Shown: one piece after another, positions 1 through 9,310 of the stretch
Position numbering within the stretch: the stretch's first letter is position 1
Layout: each line of letters starts with the position of its first letter
Assembly (NCBI GenBank): GCA_947305245.1
Contig: CAMZDG010000006.1
Coordinates: forward strand, 1 to 64,000
Direction of reading: 5' to 3'
DNA length: 64,000 nt
From: an uncultured Lachnospiraceae bacterium
Lineage (GTDB): Bacteria > Bacillota > Clostridia > Lachnospirales > Lachnospiraceae
Made by a program: the position numbers and the translations under genes
The notes under the pieces: model-generated
Told to the model about the DNA's origin: nothing
The model's input: the letters and a program-made list of their open reading frames with translations, nothing else
Database searches by the model: none

Positions 1-75
1 TCTGGTACGTCCGGCCACGCTCTTTGGACTTACTTACCGAACGCGAAACTTATTTTGGTTTCTTATAGAGATAAA

Positions 76-108
76 TTCCGCGGCGCCCTTTGGTCTTACC
101 CGGCGGAA
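76..108 (-). other. stem-loop in spacer downstream of rpoA
   Basis: Arms TTCCGC and GCGGAA (33 bases overall) lie in the 120 bases after the rpoA stop. No start codon for rplQ is visible in bases 1-120, so rplQ, expected next in this operon, must begin outside the window. There is no U-tract after the stem, so this is read as a spacer structure rather than a terminator. Confidence 0.4.
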
Positions 109-120
109 CTGATCACGATA

Positions 121-1080
121 TTAATTCTCGTCGCTGGGACTGAGCTGGAGATTCAACTCCTTCAGCTTTGCCAATACTTCCTCAAGGGACTTACGGCCAA
201 GGTTACGAACCTTCATCATGTCCTCGGGAGTTCTGTTGGTGAGCTCCTCAACGGTATTGATGCCGGCACGCTTCAGGCAGTTGTAAGAACGAACGGAAAG
301 CTCCAGTTCGTCGATGCTCATCTCGAGCACCTTCTCCTTCTCGTCATCTTCCTTCTCGATCATAACCTCAGCGGTCTTTGCATTCTCGGAAAGGTCGATG
401 AACAGGCTCAAATGCTCGCTGAGCACTTTCGCCGCAAGGCTGACAGCCTCATCGGGAGCCAGGGTTCCATTGGTGAATACGTCAAGGGTCAGCTTGTCGA
501 AATCAGTGATCTGGCCAACACGGGTGTTCTCAACGCTCACGTTCACTCTCTCAACGGGAGTGTAGATGGAGTCGATGGCGATCACGCCGATGGGAAGATC
601 ATCATGCTTGTTCTTGTCAGCGCTTACGTAGCCGCGGCCCTTGGTAATGGTCAGCTCCATGTAGAGCTTGGTGTCCTTACCGCTCAGGGTAGCGATCGTA
701 AGGCCGGGGTTCAGGATCTCGATGTCCTGATCTACCTGGATGTCAGACGCCTTTACAACGCCCTCACCAGAAAACTCAATATAAGCGGTCTTTGCCTCAT
801 TGGTCTCGCTGTGATTCTTGATCGCAAGGCTCTTAATGTTCATGATGATCTCAGAAACATCCTCTTTTACGCCGGGGATGGAACTGAACTCATGCAGAAC
901 GCCGTCAATCTTAACCTGGCTCACTGCTGCGCCGGGAAGGGAAGAAAGCATGATTCTTCTCAGGGAGTTACCAAGAGTAATGCCATAGCCTCTCTCCAAG
1001 GGCTCCACCACGAATCTGCCATATTTCTTATCTTCAGAGATCTCAGCAACATCAATATTGGGTCTCTCAAAATCAAACAC
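121..1080 (-). CDS. rpoA: DNA-directed RNA polymerase subunit alpha
   Basis: Encodes the 319-residue alpha subunit, which dimerises to scaffold RNA polymerase and contacts upstream promoter DNA and activators. The N-terminal domain carries the assembly motif [14 protein letters not shown] at about residues 37-50. An acidic linker (EDDEKEKV) leads to the C-terminal domain, whose helix-hairpin-helix part reads [17 protein letters not shown] and [10 protein letters not shown]. Length matches the Firmicutes family. It is the last complete gene of the alpha-operon segment, 75 bases after rpsD, and a hairpin in that gap may tune its expression relative to the ribosomal genes. Confidence 0.98.
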   Translation of the reverse strand: MFDFERPNIDVAEISEDKKYGRFVVEPLERGYGITLGNSLRRIMLSSLPGAAVSQVKIDGVLHEFSSIPGVKEDVSEIIMNIKSLAIKNHSETNEAKTAYIEFSGEGVVKASDIQVDQDIEILNPGLTIATLSGKDTKLYMELTITKGRGYVSADKNKHDDLPIGVIAIDSIYTPVERVNVSVENTRVGQITDFDKLTLDVFTNGTLAPDEAVSLAAKVLSEHLSLFIDLSENAKTAEVMIEKEDDEKEKVLEMSIDELELSVRSYNCLKRAGINTVEELTNRTPEDMMKVRNLGRKSLEEVLAKLKELNLQLSPSDEN

Positions 1081-1113
1081 TGTAACGCCCTCCTTATGGG
1101 ATAGAAACTCTTA

Positions 1114-1134
1114 GGCAGCCAGGCCTTGGCTGCC
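1114..1134 (-). other. stem-loop between rpsD and rpoA
   Basis: GGCAGCCA pairs with TGGCTGCC around a short loop. It sits after the rpsD stop and before the rpoA ribosome binding site. On the minus strand the U-run precedes the stem rather than following it, so it is not a canonical terminator. It could be a processing site or mRNA stabiliser. Confidence 0.45.
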
Positions 1135-1155
1135 CAAAAATGTTCTGTTTCGGTA

Positions 1156-1749
1156 TTACTTGGAGTACAACTCGACGATAAGCATCTCGTTTACGGGAAC
1201 GTCAATCATCTCTCTGGTAGGAAGATTCTTGATGGTACCCTTCAGTCCTTCCATGTCTACGTCCATCCATTCAGGAGTCAGTCTTCCGCCAGTTACCTCA
1301 AGGATATCCTTGTATCTCTGCATGGACTTTGCCTTCTCGCGGATCTCGATCACGTCGCCTGCCTTCACAAGATAGGAAGGAATCTGAACGGGCTTGCCGT
1401 TCACGGATACGTGCTGATGTCCAACGATCTGTCTTGCCTCTCTTCTGGTTCTTGCGAAGCCCATTCTGAACACAACGCTGTCCAGTCTGCTCTCCAGCAT
1501 TACCATCAGGTTTTCACCGGTCATGCCCTTCATTCTGTCGGCCTTCTCATAGTAGTTACGGAAAGGCTTCTCAAGCACGCCATAGATGAACTTAGCCTTC
1601 TGCTTCTCGCGAAGCTGAAGTCCATATTCACTGACCTTCTTGCCTGCTCTGGGGTTCTTTCTCTTGGAGGTCTTGCTGTAACCCAGGTATGCGGGCTCAA
1701 GATCCAAGGATCTGCATCTCTTTAATACGGGTGTGCGATTTACTGCCAT
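1156..1749 (-). CDS. rpsD: 30S ribosomal protein S4
   Basis: Primary 16S rRNA binding protein of the 30S body (197 aa), which nucleates small-subunit assembly. The N-terminal half is basic. The S4 RNA-binding domain is visible around residues 88-150 ([20 protein letters not shown], then [12 protein letters not shown]). The Cys-rich N-terminal zinc motif of the S4 C+ type is absent. In enterobacteria S4 autoregulates the alpha operon through the rpsM leader; here rpsD sits in the same operon as a highly structured pre-rpsM region, so the same logic is possible but unproven. Confidence 0.98.
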   Translation of the reverse strand: MAVNRTPVLKRCRSLDLEPAYLGYSKTSKRKNPRAGKKVSEYGLQLREKQKAKFIYGVLEKPFRNYYEKADRMKGMTGENLMVMLESRLDSVVFRMGFARTRREARQIVGHQHVSVNGKPVQIPSYLVKAGDVIEIREKAKSMQRYKDILEVTGGRLTPEWMDVDMEGLKGTIKNLPTREMIDVPVNEMLIVELYSK

Positions 1750-1855
1750 TTTTATTTTTCCTTTCTTGTCTGTTTACAACGCATCAGCGCCTTCGTCCAG
1801 ATTGATTAACTGATACAAAAACACTCGAGAATCACGCTGCTACGCAGCCGATCCA

Positions 1856-2266
1856 TTAGACGCGACGTCTCTTAGGAGGACGGCATCCATTATGAGGAAC
1901 AGGAGTTACGTCAGCGATGCTGACAACCTCCAGACCACTTGCAGACAGTGCTCTGATTGCTGCCTCACGGCCTGAACCGGGTCCCTTTACAAATACGTCA
2001 ACATACTTCAGTCCATGCACCAGAGCAGCCTTGGTAGCAGTCTCTGCTGCCATCTGTGCTGCATATGGAGTAGATTTCCTTGAACCTCTAAATCCCAGAC
2101 CACCGGCACTTGCCCAGCTAAGAGCATTACCTTCAGCATCCGTCAGGGTAACAATGGTATTGTTAAAGGAAGACTGAATGTGTGCCTGTCCGCGTTCAAC
2201 GTTTTTCTTTACGCGCTTCTTTGCTACCGTCTTCTTGGCAGCTGCGCCTGCAACTTTCTTTGCCAT
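1856..2266 (-). CDS. rpsK: 30S ribosomal protein S11
   Basis: Platform protein of the 30S subunit (136 aa) near the mRNA exit region. The N-terminus is a Lys/Ala-rich extension ([19 protein letters not shown]). The S11 core shows [14 protein letters not shown], the [19 protein letters not shown] segment and the C-terminal [13 protein letters not shown] typical of the family. It lies between rpsM and rpsD in the conserved alpha-operon order. Confidence 0.98.
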   Translation of the reverse strand: MAKKVAGAAAKKTVAKKRVKKNVERGQAHIQSSFNNTIVTLTDAEGNALSWASAGGLGFRGSRKSTPYAAQMAAETATKAALVHGLKYVDVFVKGPGSGREAAIRALSASGLEVVSIADVTPVPHNGCRPPKRRRV

Positions 2267-2315
2267 AATAAACTAACCTACTTTCTCATAATTGTTTACG
2301 GTTACGATTTCAAAA

Positions 2316-2687
2316 TTACTTCTTCTTGTTAGCAACGGTTCTCTTGGGTCCCTTGCGGGTTCTAGCGTTATTCTTGGTATTCTGACCACGAACGGGCAGA
2401 CCCTTACGATGACGGATGCCACGATAGCAACCGATCTCCTGAAGTCTCTTGATGTTCAGCGCTACTTCTCTTCTGAGGTCACCCTCTACCATAACGCCGA
2501 GCTTCTCGATTGCTTCGGTGATCTTCTTTACTTCGTCGTCGGTCACGTCTCTTACTCTGGTATCAGGATTCACGCCTGCTTCAGCAAGAAGCTTGTCAGC
2601 AGTGGATCTGCCGATTCCAAAGATGTAAGTAAGTCCGATCTCAATTCGTTTCTCTCTAGGTAAGTCAACACCTGCGATACGAGCCAT
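2316..2687 (-). CDS. rpsM: 30S ribosomal protein S13
   Basis: Head protein of the 30S subunit (123 aa) that contacts the P-site tRNA and forms the B1 bridges to the 50S. The start is set at [16 protein letters not shown] because GGAGG lies a few bases upstream; the longer ORF in the track adds 24 residues that belong to the structured leader. The helix-two-turn-helix core ([14 protein letters not shown]) and C-terminal [14 protein letters not shown](N)T motif are intact. It opens the rpsM-rpsK-rpsD-rpoA block. Confidence 0.97.
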   Translation of the reverse strand: MARIAGVDLPREKRIEIGLTYIFGIGRSTADKLLAEAGVNPDTRVRDVTDDEVKKITEAIEKLGVMVEGDLRREVALNIKRLQEIGCYRGIRHRKGLPVRGQNTKNNARTRKGPKRTVANKKK

Positions 2688-2707
2688 TTTGTTTCCTCCA
2701 TCTTTCT

Positions 2708-2870
2708 GCGTCTTATGACGCGTCCTATTGCTGCACTCATCCTTAGATGAGGTTTGCACCCAAAGGTGCGGTTCACGCCTTGGTCTGTGAATGGCGTGTT
2801 CTTACTAAGTTGACTGGGGCTTTCACCCAATCGGACAGATGATCCGATCTTTCCTAAGCGTTTGCTTAAG
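2708..2870 (-). ncRNA. candidate structured leader RNA upstream of rpsM
   Basis: The 326-base gap between rpmJ and rpsM holds seven short hairpins in a row: 2854-2870, 2830-2848 (ATCGGA/TCCGAT), 2815-2829 (TGGG/CCCA), 2774-2798 (CACGCC/GGCGTG), 2756-2769 (GCACC/GGTGC), 2736-2751 (CTCATC/GATGAG) and 2708-2721 (GCGTC/GACGC). The last ends about 20 bases before the rpsM start. Such density is unlikely in a neutral spacer. By analogy with the enterobacterial alpha-operon leader it may mediate autoregulation by S4, whose gene is downstream. The hairpins are seen; the ligand is inference. The rest of the gap (2871-3013) holds only a weak AT-rich hairpin near 2990 and a weak internal promoter-like match. 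Confidence 0.5.
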
Positions 2871-3013
2871 TATCAACAAGTAATCTCCTGTAAGCTCGTG
2901 CTCGCAATGATTATGATAATCGACGTAAATGACGCCGGTTCAGCCGCACATAATATTGTAAGACAAGAACTCACGTACCAATCTTCTTATTTCATAAGAA
3001 CAATGGCTGGTGA

Positions 3014-3127
3014 TTATCCCTGTCTCTGCTTATGCTTCGGATTCTCGCAGATAATTCTGATCTGTCCCTTTCTCTTGATGACTTTGCACTTCTCGCAAAT
3101 CGGTTTTACGGATGATCTAACCTTCAT
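3014..3127 (-). CDS. rpmJ: 50S ribosomal protein L36
   Basis: A 37-residue protein, too short for the ORF track. It begins [21 protein letters not shown] and ends [10 protein letters not shown]. The C-x2-C (CEKC) ligands followed by a single Cys and a His (IICENPKH) give the zinc-ribbon C+ form of L36. An AAGGAGGG-type ribosome binding site precedes the ATG. It follows infA, as is usual in Firmicutes. Confidence 0.96.
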   Translation of the reverse strand: MKVRSSVKPICEKCKVIKRKGQIRIICENPKHKQRQG

Positions 3128-3219
3128 CTCAAACCCTCCTTTCAAAAAAGACCATTTTCGATTATAACATAGGTCCTTGGGGTTTGCAAGCTCTTTTTTT
3201 ATTTATTTCTTACGCCTTT

Positions 3220-3438
3220 TTACTTATCTCTCCAAATGATCCGGCCCTTGGTCAGATCGTAGGGAGACAGCTCCAGCGTAACCTTGTCGCCGGGAAGGAT
3301 GCGAATAAAATTCTGGCGAAGCTTGCCGCTAATGTGCGCCAACACACGGTGCCCGTTTTCCAATTCCACCTGAAACATGGTATTGGGTAACTTTTCCACT
3401 ACAGTTCCTTCGATTTCAATTACGTCGCTTTTTGACAT
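3220..3438 (-). CDS. infA: translation initiation factor IF-1
   Basis: A 72-residue OB-fold protein that binds the A site of the 30S subunit during initiation. The sequence follows the family end to end: [28 protein letters not shown], and [15 protein letters not shown]. The AGGAT-like ribosome binding site is good. It lies 35 bases after map. The small KOW-domain gene often found between map and infA in related Firmicutes is absent. Confidence 0.97.
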   Translation of the reverse strand: MSKSDVIEIEGTVVEKLPNTMFQVELENGHRVLAHISGKLRQNFIRILPGDKVTLELSPYDLTKGRIIWRDK

Positions 3439-3473
3439 ACATATCCTCCATAAGAGAAAAACAACTAAATTAA

Positions 3474-4226
3474 TTAATAGAGAGTTAAAATTTCCGGTTC
3501 CCCGTCAGTGATGAGGACGGTGTTCTCATAGTGGGCCGAGAGAGATCCGTCTGCGGTGACGATCGTCCAGTCATCATCCAGCCATTCCACTTCCCAGCCA
3601 CCCATGTTGATCATGGGCTCGATGGCGAAGGTCATGCCGGCTTCCAGACGAAAGCCCCTTCTCTTCTGTGCGAAGTTCGGGATCTGCGGATCCTCGTGAA
3701 GCTTGGTTCCGATGCCGTGCCCCACCATGTCCCTGACAATGCCGTAGCCATAAGGCTTGATATAAGCGTCAATGGCATTGGAGATGTCATACAGTCTGTT
3801 CCCTGCCTTAGCCATCTTTACGCCTGCGAAGAAGCTCTCCCTCGTTACGTCGATGAGCTTCTTAGCTTCCGGTGAAATCTTGCCAACGCCGTGAGTTCTC
3901 GCCGCGTCGGAATGATATCCCTTGTAGATCAGGCCGGCGTCCAGGCTGACGATGTCGCCCTCCTGCAGCACGCGCTTCGCGGTGGGAATGCCGTGTACCA
4001 CTTCGTCATTGACGGAGACGCAGATGCTGGCGGGATAGCCATTATAATTCTTAAAGTTGGGAATGCATCCCAGCTTGCGGATGAGGTTTTCTCCCGCCAC
4101 GTCAATGTCCTTGGTGGTGATCCCGGGACGGATCATCTGCTCCAGTTCTTGATGAACGATGGCAAGGAGTCTGCACGACTCCCGCATCAATTCGATTTCG
4201 CGCTCGGACTTAATTGTAACTGCCAT
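3474..4226 (-). CDS. map: type I methionyl aminopeptidase
   Basis: Removes the N-terminal Met from nascent proteins (250 aa, class Ia without N-terminal zinc finger). The five metal ligands are visible in order: Asp in SLDAG, Asp in SDAART, His in [12 protein letters not shown], Glu in AIEPM and Glu in AHYENTV. The position after adk and before infA is the conserved Firmicutes spc order. Confidence 0.97.
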   Translation of the reverse strand: MAVTIKSEREIELMRESCRLLAIVHQELEQMIRPGITTKDIDVAGENLIRKLGCIPNFKNYNGYPASICVSVNDEVVHGIPTAKRVLQEGDIVSLDAGLIYKGYHSDAARTHGVGKISPEAKKLIDVTRESFFAGVKMAKAGNRLYDISNAIDAYIKPYGYGIVRDMVGHGIGTKLHEDPQIPNFAQKRRGFRLEAGMTFAIEPMINMGGWEVEWLDDDWTIVTADGSLSAHYENTVLITDGEPEILTLY

Positions 4227-4307
4227 TTGAATTACTTCCTTTCGTAGATGCTTTTCTTCTATAAGAAAATACCTACCTTTGAAAACTCATGAGTCTCTTG
4301 ACCCTTC

Positions 4308-4949
4308 TTAGCCCAGGATTGCAACGATGGCTGCGAATACGGACTTCTGATCCACGGTGCCGTCCACGGACTTCAGCACGCCCTTTGCGGTATAGAAGTC
4401 GATCAGGGGCTGAGTCTGGTCGTGATAAACCTTCAGGCGGTTCAGCACGGTCTCGGGCTTGTCATCATCACGCAGCACCAGGGGCTGGCCACATACGTCA
4501 CAGATGCCTTCCTGCTTGGGAGGGATGTGCTCGATATGATAGGTCGCGCCGCAGGAGAGACATGCGCGTCTGCCAGACATTCTGCGAACGATGTTCTCAT
4601 CGGGAACGTCCACGTTGATGGCGTAGTCGATCTTGTCGCCCAGCTTCGTGAGCGCTGCATCGAGAACCTCTGCCTGAGGAATGGTGCGAGGGAAGCCGTC
4701 CAGCACGTAGCCGTTCGCGCAATCAGCCTGCGCCACTCTGTCCAGAAGGATCTTTACGGTCAGCTCATCGGGAACAAGCTGTCCCTGATCCATATATTTC
4801 TTTGCTTCCTTGCCGAGCTCGGTGCCGTTCTTGATGTTGGCACGGAAGATGTCACCGGTGGAAACGTGGGGGATCTGATACTTCTCTGCGATCATTTTTG
4901 CCTGCGTGCCCTTGCCTGCGCCAGGAGCGCCTAACATGATAATCTTCAT
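4308..4949 (-). CDS. adk: adenylate kinase
   Basis: Converts ATP + AMP to 2 ADP (213 aa, long-lid type). The P-loop GAPGAGKGT is at residues 7-15 and the NMP-binding DGFPRT is present. The lid has four Cys (C-L-S-C ... C-D-V-C), which marks the zinc-binding lid common in Gram-positive bacteria. The start was moved to [10 protein letters not shown] because AAGGAGG lies just upstream; the nine extra residues in the track overlap that site. An 81-base gap separates it from map. Confidence 0.97.
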   Translation of the reverse strand: MKIIMLGAPGAGKGTQAKMIAEKYQIPHVSTGDIFRANIKNGTELGKEAKKYMDQGQLVPDELTVKILLDRVAQADCANGYVLDGFPRTIPQAEVLDAALTKLGDKIDYAINVDVPDENIVRRMSGRRACLSCGATYHIEHIPPKQEGICDVCGQPLVLRDDDKPETVLNRLKVYHDQTQPLIDFYTAKGVLKSVDGTVDQKSVFAAIVAILG

Positions 4950-4980
4950 TTGAAATCCTCCTTTTTCTATGAGCAAGGAA

Positions 4981-5007
4981 ATCCGAACAATGATTCATCG
5001 TTCGGAT
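4981..5007 (-). other. stem-loop between secY and adk
   Basis: ATCCGAAC pairs with GTTCGGAT around an 11-base loop in the 93-base secY-adk spacer. No U-run follows it, so it is read as an intra-operon structure, possibly a processing or attenuation site. Confidence 0.45.
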
Positions 5008-5042
5008 ACCCTGCGTTTCTATGGTTCATTTTTACTAAACTC

Positions 5043-6365
5043 TTAATCCTGCAAGAAGCCCTTGTAGTTGCGAACCAACATCAGGGATTCTGCCTGCTTG
5101 AGCGTCTCAAGCACTACGCTCACCACGATGATGAGGCTGGTGCCGCCGAAGGAAACCTTCGCGCTGAAGATGCCCTGGAACACGTACGGGATGACTGCAA
5201 CGATGGTCAGTCCAAGAGCGCCAATAAAAATGATATAGTTTAATACTTTGTTCAGATAGTCGCTGGTAGGCTTACCAGGTCTGATGCCCGGGATAAAGCC
5301 GCCCTGCTTCTTCATGTTGTCTGCCACCATCATGGGATTGAAGGTGATGGACGTGTAGAAATATGCGAAGAACACGATCAGGACTACGTAGATCAAAAGA
5401 CCAACGGAATACTTGATCTCTGCCGGCTTACACCAGTAATCGGATCTAAGGCATCCATAGATATATCCCCAGAAGCCCGTGCTAGGCTGCACCTTTAAGA
5501 AGGTACAGATCAGAACTGGCAGCTGCAGGATGGAGGATGCGAAGATCACGGGGATCACTCCCGCGGTGTTCACGCGAAGAGGAATGTTGGAGGTCTGTCC
5601 TCCGACCATCTTTCTTCCCTGCATTTTCTTTGCATATTGTACCGGGATCTTACGGGTCGCACTGTTCAGGAGTACTACCAGAACGATCACGCCAACGATC
5701 ACGGCGATGATAATGAGTGCAGCCAAAACTGCGGTTGCAGGAGCAATGCCTTCCTTCAGCACGAACTGCTGGAACAGGCTTGCAATGTCCTGCGGCATTC
5801 TCGAGACGATGTTGATCACCAGGACAATGGAGATACCATTGCCGATGCCCTTCTCGGTAATGCGCTCACCGATCCACATCAGGAATGCACTGCCGGCCGT
5901 AAGTCCGGCCACGGCGATGGTGACGTTGAAAGGATCGAAGGAAGTGAGATATCCACTGTAACCAAATCCGATCACCATTGCAACGGACTGGATCAATGCC
6001 AGGAGCACCGTTACGTATCTGGTGATGGAAGCGATCTTCTTTCTTCCGTCTTCACCGTCATTCTGCAGCTCTTCCAGCTTCGGGATGGCAATCGTCATCA
6101 GCTGCATGATAATGGATGAAGTAATGTAGGGGTTGATACCCAGTGCTAACACAGCCATCTGGCTGAAGGAACCACCTGTTATCGCATCAAAAAAACTGAA
6201 GGAATCGGCTGTGTTTTGTTCAAACCATTTTCTAAAGATCTCACCGTTGATACCAGGTGCCGGGAGCTGTGATCCGATACGGATCACAACCAGCATACCC
6301 AGGGTAAAAAGGATCTTGTTTCTTAACTCCTTAATTTTGAATGCGTTTTTCAGTGTTGTAAGCAT
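5043..6365 (-). CDS. secY: preprotein translocase subunit SecY
   Basis: Forms the channel of the Sec translocon in the cytoplasmic membrane (440 aa, ten predicted membrane helices). N-terminal signature segments include LGMLVVIRIGSQLPAPG. The plug-side region AVLALGINPYITSSIIMQLM and the cytoplasmic loop IRPGKPTSDYLNKVL are typical. The start overlaps the rplO stop by one base (TAATG), so translation is probably coupled. Confidence 0.98.
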   Translation of the reverse strand: MLTTLKNAFKIKELRNKILFTLGMLVVIRIGSQLPAPGINGEIFRKWFEQNTADSFSFFDAITGGSFSQMAVLALGINPYITSSIIMQLMTIAIPKLEELQNDGEDGRKKIASITRYVTVLLALIQSVAMVIGFGYSGYLTSFDPFNVTIAVAGLTAGSAFLMWIGERITEKGIGNGISIVLVINIVSRMPQDIASLFQQFVLKEGIAPATAVLAALIIIAVIVGVIVLVVLLNSATRKIPVQYAKKMQGRKMVGGQTSNIPLRVNTAGVIPVIFASSILQLPVLICTFLKVQPSTGFWGYIYGCLRSDYWCKPAEIKYSVGLLIYVVLIVFFAYFYTSITFNPMMVADNMKKQGGFIPGIRPGKPTSDYLNKVLNYIIFIGALGLTIVAVIPYVFQGIFSAKVSFGGTSLIIVVSVVLETLKQAESLMLVRNYKGFLQD

Positions 6366-6808
6366 TAAATCACCTCTGCCGTTCCACCGAGAGCCTCGAT
6401 CTTCTCCTTTGCGGTCGCACTAAATGCATTTACCTTTACGTCGAGCTTCTTGGTAAGTTCTCCGTTTCCGAGTACCTTAACGCCATCTCTGACTTCCTTG
6501 ATGATACCTGCTGCAAGAAGTGCTTCTACGTCTACGGTAGCACCATTCTCGAACTTCTTCTCAAGAACGCTCAGGTTGATGCTAACGATTTCCTTGCCGT
6601 TTCTGTTGGTGAAGCCTCTCTTGGGGATACGTCTGTACAGAGGCATCTGGCCACCCTCGAATCCAGGTCTGGGTGCGCCACTGCGGGCCTTCTGACCCTT
6701 GTGACCCTTACCAGCGGTCTTGCCGTTGCCTGAAGCATGTCCACGGCCTCTTCTGAATTTATCATAATGTTTGGAGCCTTCAGCGGGGCTTAAATTGGAT
6801 AATTCCAT
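6365..6808 (-). CDS. rplO: 50S ribosomal protein L15
   Basis: Late-assembling 50S protein (147 aa). The Gly/Arg/Lys-rich N-terminal arm ([22 protein letters not shown]) and the [18 protein letters not shown] core are diagnostic. The C-terminal half is the L18e/L15 globular fold. The stop overlaps the secY start by one base. Confidence 0.97.
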   Translation of the reverse strand: MELSNLSPAEGSKHYDKFRRGRGHASGNGKTAGKGHKGQKARSGAPRPGFEGGQMPLYRRIPKRGFTNRNGKEIVSINLSVLEKKFENGATVDVEALLAAGIIKEVRDGVKVLGNGELTKKLDVKVNAFSATAKEKIEALGGTAEVI

Positions 6809-6829
6809 TTCTTACACCTCCTTGTCCGA

Positions 6830-7021
6830 TTAGTTTTCTTCGATTTCTTCTACCTTGAGCATGTGATTAACCAGGCGGATCTGTCCTCTGGTTGCATCAT
6901 TGTCAGGGAGAATAACGGTCTTTCCAACCTTGCGAAGTCCCATGGATTCCACGATTGCCTTGTTCTTGGGAACAGCACCGATGGTGGACTTTGCTAAAGT
7001 GATCTTTAACTTCTTTGCCAT
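6830..7021 (-). CDS. rpmD: 50S ribosomal protein L30
   Basis: A 63-residue ferredoxin-like 50S protein. LKITLAKSTIGAVPKNKAIVESMGLRK and the conserved NHMLKVEE end identify it. It has a GGAGCAAA-type ribosome binding site and lies between rpsE and rplO in standard order. Confidence 0.96.
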   Translation of the reverse strand: MAKKLKITLAKSTIGAVPKNKAIVESMGLRKVGKTVILPDNDATRGQIRLVNHMLKVEEIEEN

Positions 7022-7035
7022 GATTTTGCTCCTTT

Positions 7036-7545
7036 CTAGGCTAAAATCTCTTCAACGGATTTGCCACGGTTCTTAGCCACTTCTTCGGGAGCCTTCAGCT
7101 GAGACAGACCCGAAATGGTTGCAAGAACGACGTTCTGCTTGTTGTTAGAACCAAGAGACTTGGTACGAATGTTCTTGATGCCTGCAAGCTCACACACCAC
7201 ACGGGCGGGACCGCCTGCGATGATACCGGTACCTTCCGGTGCCTTCTTCAGCAAAACGTTTGCGGAGCCGTACTTACCAATGAAGTCATGCGTAATGGAA
7301 TGGTTCTCGTCCAATGCAACCTGCACGATGTGCTTCTCTGCATCTTCCTTACCCTTGCGGATCGCTTCGGGAATTTCCACTGCCTTGCCAAGACCTGCGC
7401 CTACGTGACCATTGCCGTCACCTACTACAACGAGTGCGGTGAAACGCATGGTACGTCCGCCCTTAACGGTCTTTGCTACGCGCTTAATGGTTACAACCTT
7501 ATCGGTGAGCTCCAACTGGCTTGCATCTATGATCGTATGTTTCAT
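7036..7545 (-). CDS. rpsE: 30S ribosomal protein S5
   Basis: Fidelity-related 30S protein at the mRNA entry channel (169 aa). The dsRNA-binding-like N-terminal domain reads [19 protein letters not shown] with [19 protein letters not shown]. The C-terminal domain has [17 protein letters not shown] and [14 protein letters not shown]. The start [13 protein letters not shown] is supported by an AGGAAGAGGA ribosome binding site. Confidence 0.97.
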   Translation of the reverse strand: MKHTIIDASQLELTDKVVTIKRVAKTVKGGRTMRFTALVVVGDGNGHVGAGLGKAVEIPEAIRKGKEDAEKHIVQVALDENHSITHDFIGKYGSANVLLKKAPEGTGIIAGGPARVVCELAGIKNIRTKSLGSNNKQNVVLATISGLSQLKAPEEVAKNRGKSVEEILA

Positions 7546-7565
7546 GACGTCTTCCTCTTCCTTTC

Positions 7566-7934
7566 CTAGAATTCCAAGCCAGCTTCTCTGGCTGCCTCAG
7601 CAAGTGCTGCGACCTTACCCTGGTAAATGAAGCCGCCTCTGTCGAAAACAACTTCCTTGATACCCTTCTCGATCGCGCGCTTAGCGATTACGGTTCCCAG
7701 ATATGCTGCAGCTTCCACGTTGTCGGTCTGCTCCAGCTCACCCTTGATCTCCTTCTCCAGGGTGGATGCAGCTACCAGCGTGTGTCCAACGGTGTCGTCA
7801 ATGATCTGCGCATACATATGCTTGTTGCTTCTGAACACTGCAAGACGAGGTCTTTCAGCAGTGCCGCTGAAGCGGTTACGTATTCTCATGTGCTTTTTAG
7901 CACGTACTTCTTGTCTAGATTCCTTACTAACCAT
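7566..7934 (-). CDS. rplR: 50S ribosomal protein L18
   Basis: 5S rRNA-binding protein (122 aa). [31 protein letters not shown] and the C-terminal [26 protein letters not shown] are canonical. The start is placed at MVSKESRQ because the AAGGAG site is 9 bases from it. It is only 3 bases from the upstream ATG used in the track, which is too close. Confidence 0.95.
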   Translation of the reverse strand: MVSKESRQEVRAKKHMRIRNRFSGTAERPRLAVFRSNKHMYAQIIDDTVGHTLVAASTLEKEIKGELEQTDNVEAAAYLGTVIAKRAIEKGIKEVVFDRGGFIYQGKVAALAEAAREAGLEF

Positions 7935-7955
7935 CTTCATACACTCCTTATCTTA

Positions 7956-8504
7956 TTATTTCTTACCCTTACCAGTCTTGCCTTCTTTACGTCTAATGGT
8001 TTCAGTAGCATACTTAATACCCTTACCCTTGTAAGGCTCAGGTCTTCTCTTGTCTCTGATCTCTGCTGCGTACTGACCAACCTTCTCCTTATCAATACCC
8101 TTGATAATGATCACGTTCTGGCCTTCCACAACGGACTCGATTCCTTCGGGATCCTGCATTTCAACGGGATGGGAGTAACCAAGGTTCAGGGTTAGCTTCT
8201 TGCCAGCCTTTGCAGCTCTGTAACCAACGCCATTTACCTCAAGCTTCTTCTCGTAACCCTGGGTAACGCCAACAACCATGTTGTTGATCAGGGTTCTGGT
8301 CAGTCCGTGAAGGGACTTCATCTTCTTTAAGTCATTGGGTCTGCTGACGGTCAGCTCAGCGCCCTCAAGCTTGATCTCCATCTCTGCGGGTAATACTCTC
8401 TCAAGAGTTCCCTTAGGTCCTTTAACAGTTACCTTATTATTTTCTGCAACCTCTACAGTTACGCCTGCGGGGATCGCGATTGGCATTCTTCCAATTCTTG
8501 ACAT
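7956..8504 (-). CDS. rplF: 50S ribosomal protein L6
   Basis: Two-domain 50S protein near the sarcin-ricin loop (182 aa). It starts [15 protein letters not shown] and ends with the family hallmark [37 protein letters not shown] ribosome binding site precedes it. The 182-base spacer to rpsH is unusually long for this operon and is structured (separate entry). Confidence 0.97.
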   Translation of the reverse strand: MSRIGRMPIAIPAGVTVEVAENNKVTVKGPKGTLERVLPAEMEIKLEGAELTVSRPNDLKKMKSLHGLTRTLINNMVVGVTQGYEKKLEVNGVGYRAAKAGKKLTLNLGYSHPVEMQDPEGIESVVEGQNVIIIKGIDKEKVGQYAAEIRDKRRPEPYKGKGIKYATETIRRKEGKTGKGKK

Positions 8505-8554
8505 GCCCGTACCTCCTAAATTTATTATAACAATTAATAGTTACCTGAAAATTT

Positions 8555-8680
8555 CATCTCGAAAAGCAGCCGCTTCGCGTCTGTCGCTGCTTCGCAGCTC
8601 ATCCTTTTCTCGATGTCGGTCGCACGAAATCAAATACTTCGCTTCGCTCGTGCTTGATTTCGTTGCTTTCGGTTTCGTCA
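8555..8680 (-). repeat. palindrome-rich spacer between rpsH and rplF
   Basis: The spacer holds nested inverted repeats. CGAAATCAA pairs with TTGATTTCG around a loop of CTTCGCTTCGCTCG-like repeats. GCTGC-GAA-GCAGC is a tight hairpin. Outer imperfect arms (CATCGAGAAAAG and CTTTTCGAGATG) enclose the second hairpin. The GAAGC/GCTTCG motifs recur. No coding potential was recognised. It resembles a REP-like palindromic unit inserted between two ribosomal genes, but its relatives elsewhere in the genome cannot be checked here. Confidence 0.45.
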
Positions 8681-8686
8681 TTTGTT

Positions 8687-9088
8687 TTACCAAACAAATG
8701 CCAAAACCTCTCCTCCAACCTGGAGCTCACGAGCCTTCTTGTCAGTGATGACGCCCTGGTTAGTGGAGATGATCGCGATACCAAGACCGCCAAGTACTCT
8801 GGGAAGCTCATCCTTGCCAGCGTATACGCGCAGACCAGGCTTGGAAATTCTCTTGATGCCGGAGATGATCTTCTCGTTCTTGTCTGCACCATACTTTAAG
8901 GTGATGCGGATCGTCTTGAAGCTCCCCTCGTCGATCAGATCATACTTCTTAATAAATCCTTCATCCAGAAGAATCTGTGCGATGGACAGCTTCATCTTGG
9001 AAGAGGGAACGTCAACAGTATCATGCTTTGCGGTATTCGCATTGCGGATTCTTGTAAGCATATCTGCAATAGGATCAGTCATAGCCAT
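8687..9088 (-). CDS. rpsH: 30S ribosomal protein S8
   Basis: Central-domain 16S rRNA binding protein (133 aa) and, in E. coli, the autogenous repressor of the spc operon. It starts [17 protein letters not shown], and AAGGAGG lies 9 bases upstream; the 24 extra residues in the track come from the rpsN 3' end. The C-terminal [17 protein letters not shown] is typical (consensus GGEVLCEVW). Confidence 0.97.
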   Translation of the reverse strand: MAMTDPIADMLTRIRNANTAKHDTVDVPSSKMKLSIAQILLDEGFIKKYDLIDEGSFKTIRITLKYGADKNEKIISGIKRISKPGLRVYAGKDELPRVLGGLGIAIISTNQGVITDKKARELQVGGEVLAFVW

Positions 9089-9107
9089 TTTCGTATTTCC
9101 TCCTTCC

Positions 9108-9293
9108 TTACCAACTTGCCTTCTTAACGCCAGGGATCTGACCCTTGTACGCCAGTTCACGGAAGCAAACTCTGCAGATACCGTACTTTCTCAGAACGGC
9201 ATGAGGGCGTCCGCAAATATTGCAACGAGTATAAGCCTGGGTAGAGAACTTGGGCTTGCGCTGCTGTTTAATTTTCATTGATGTCTTTGCCAT
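9108..9293 (-). CDS. rpsN: 30S ribosomal protein S14, zinc type
   Basis: A 61-residue short S14 with four zinc ligands (CNIC and CRVC), the type Z form usual in Firmicutes clusters. It starts [21 protein letters not shown] and ends [11 protein letters not shown]. It lies between rplE and rpsH as expected. Confidence 0.97.
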   Translation of the reverse strand: MAKTSMKIKQQRKPKFSTQAYTRCNICGRPHAVLRKYGICRVCFRELAYKGQIPGVKKASW

Positions 9294-9310
9294 CAGAATT
9301 TACCTCCTTA

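Noticed and set aside
1-120. rplQ start inside the window
   Set aside because: No ATG/GTG with ribosome binding site followed by an L17-like sequence in these bases; only a spacer hairpin is seen.
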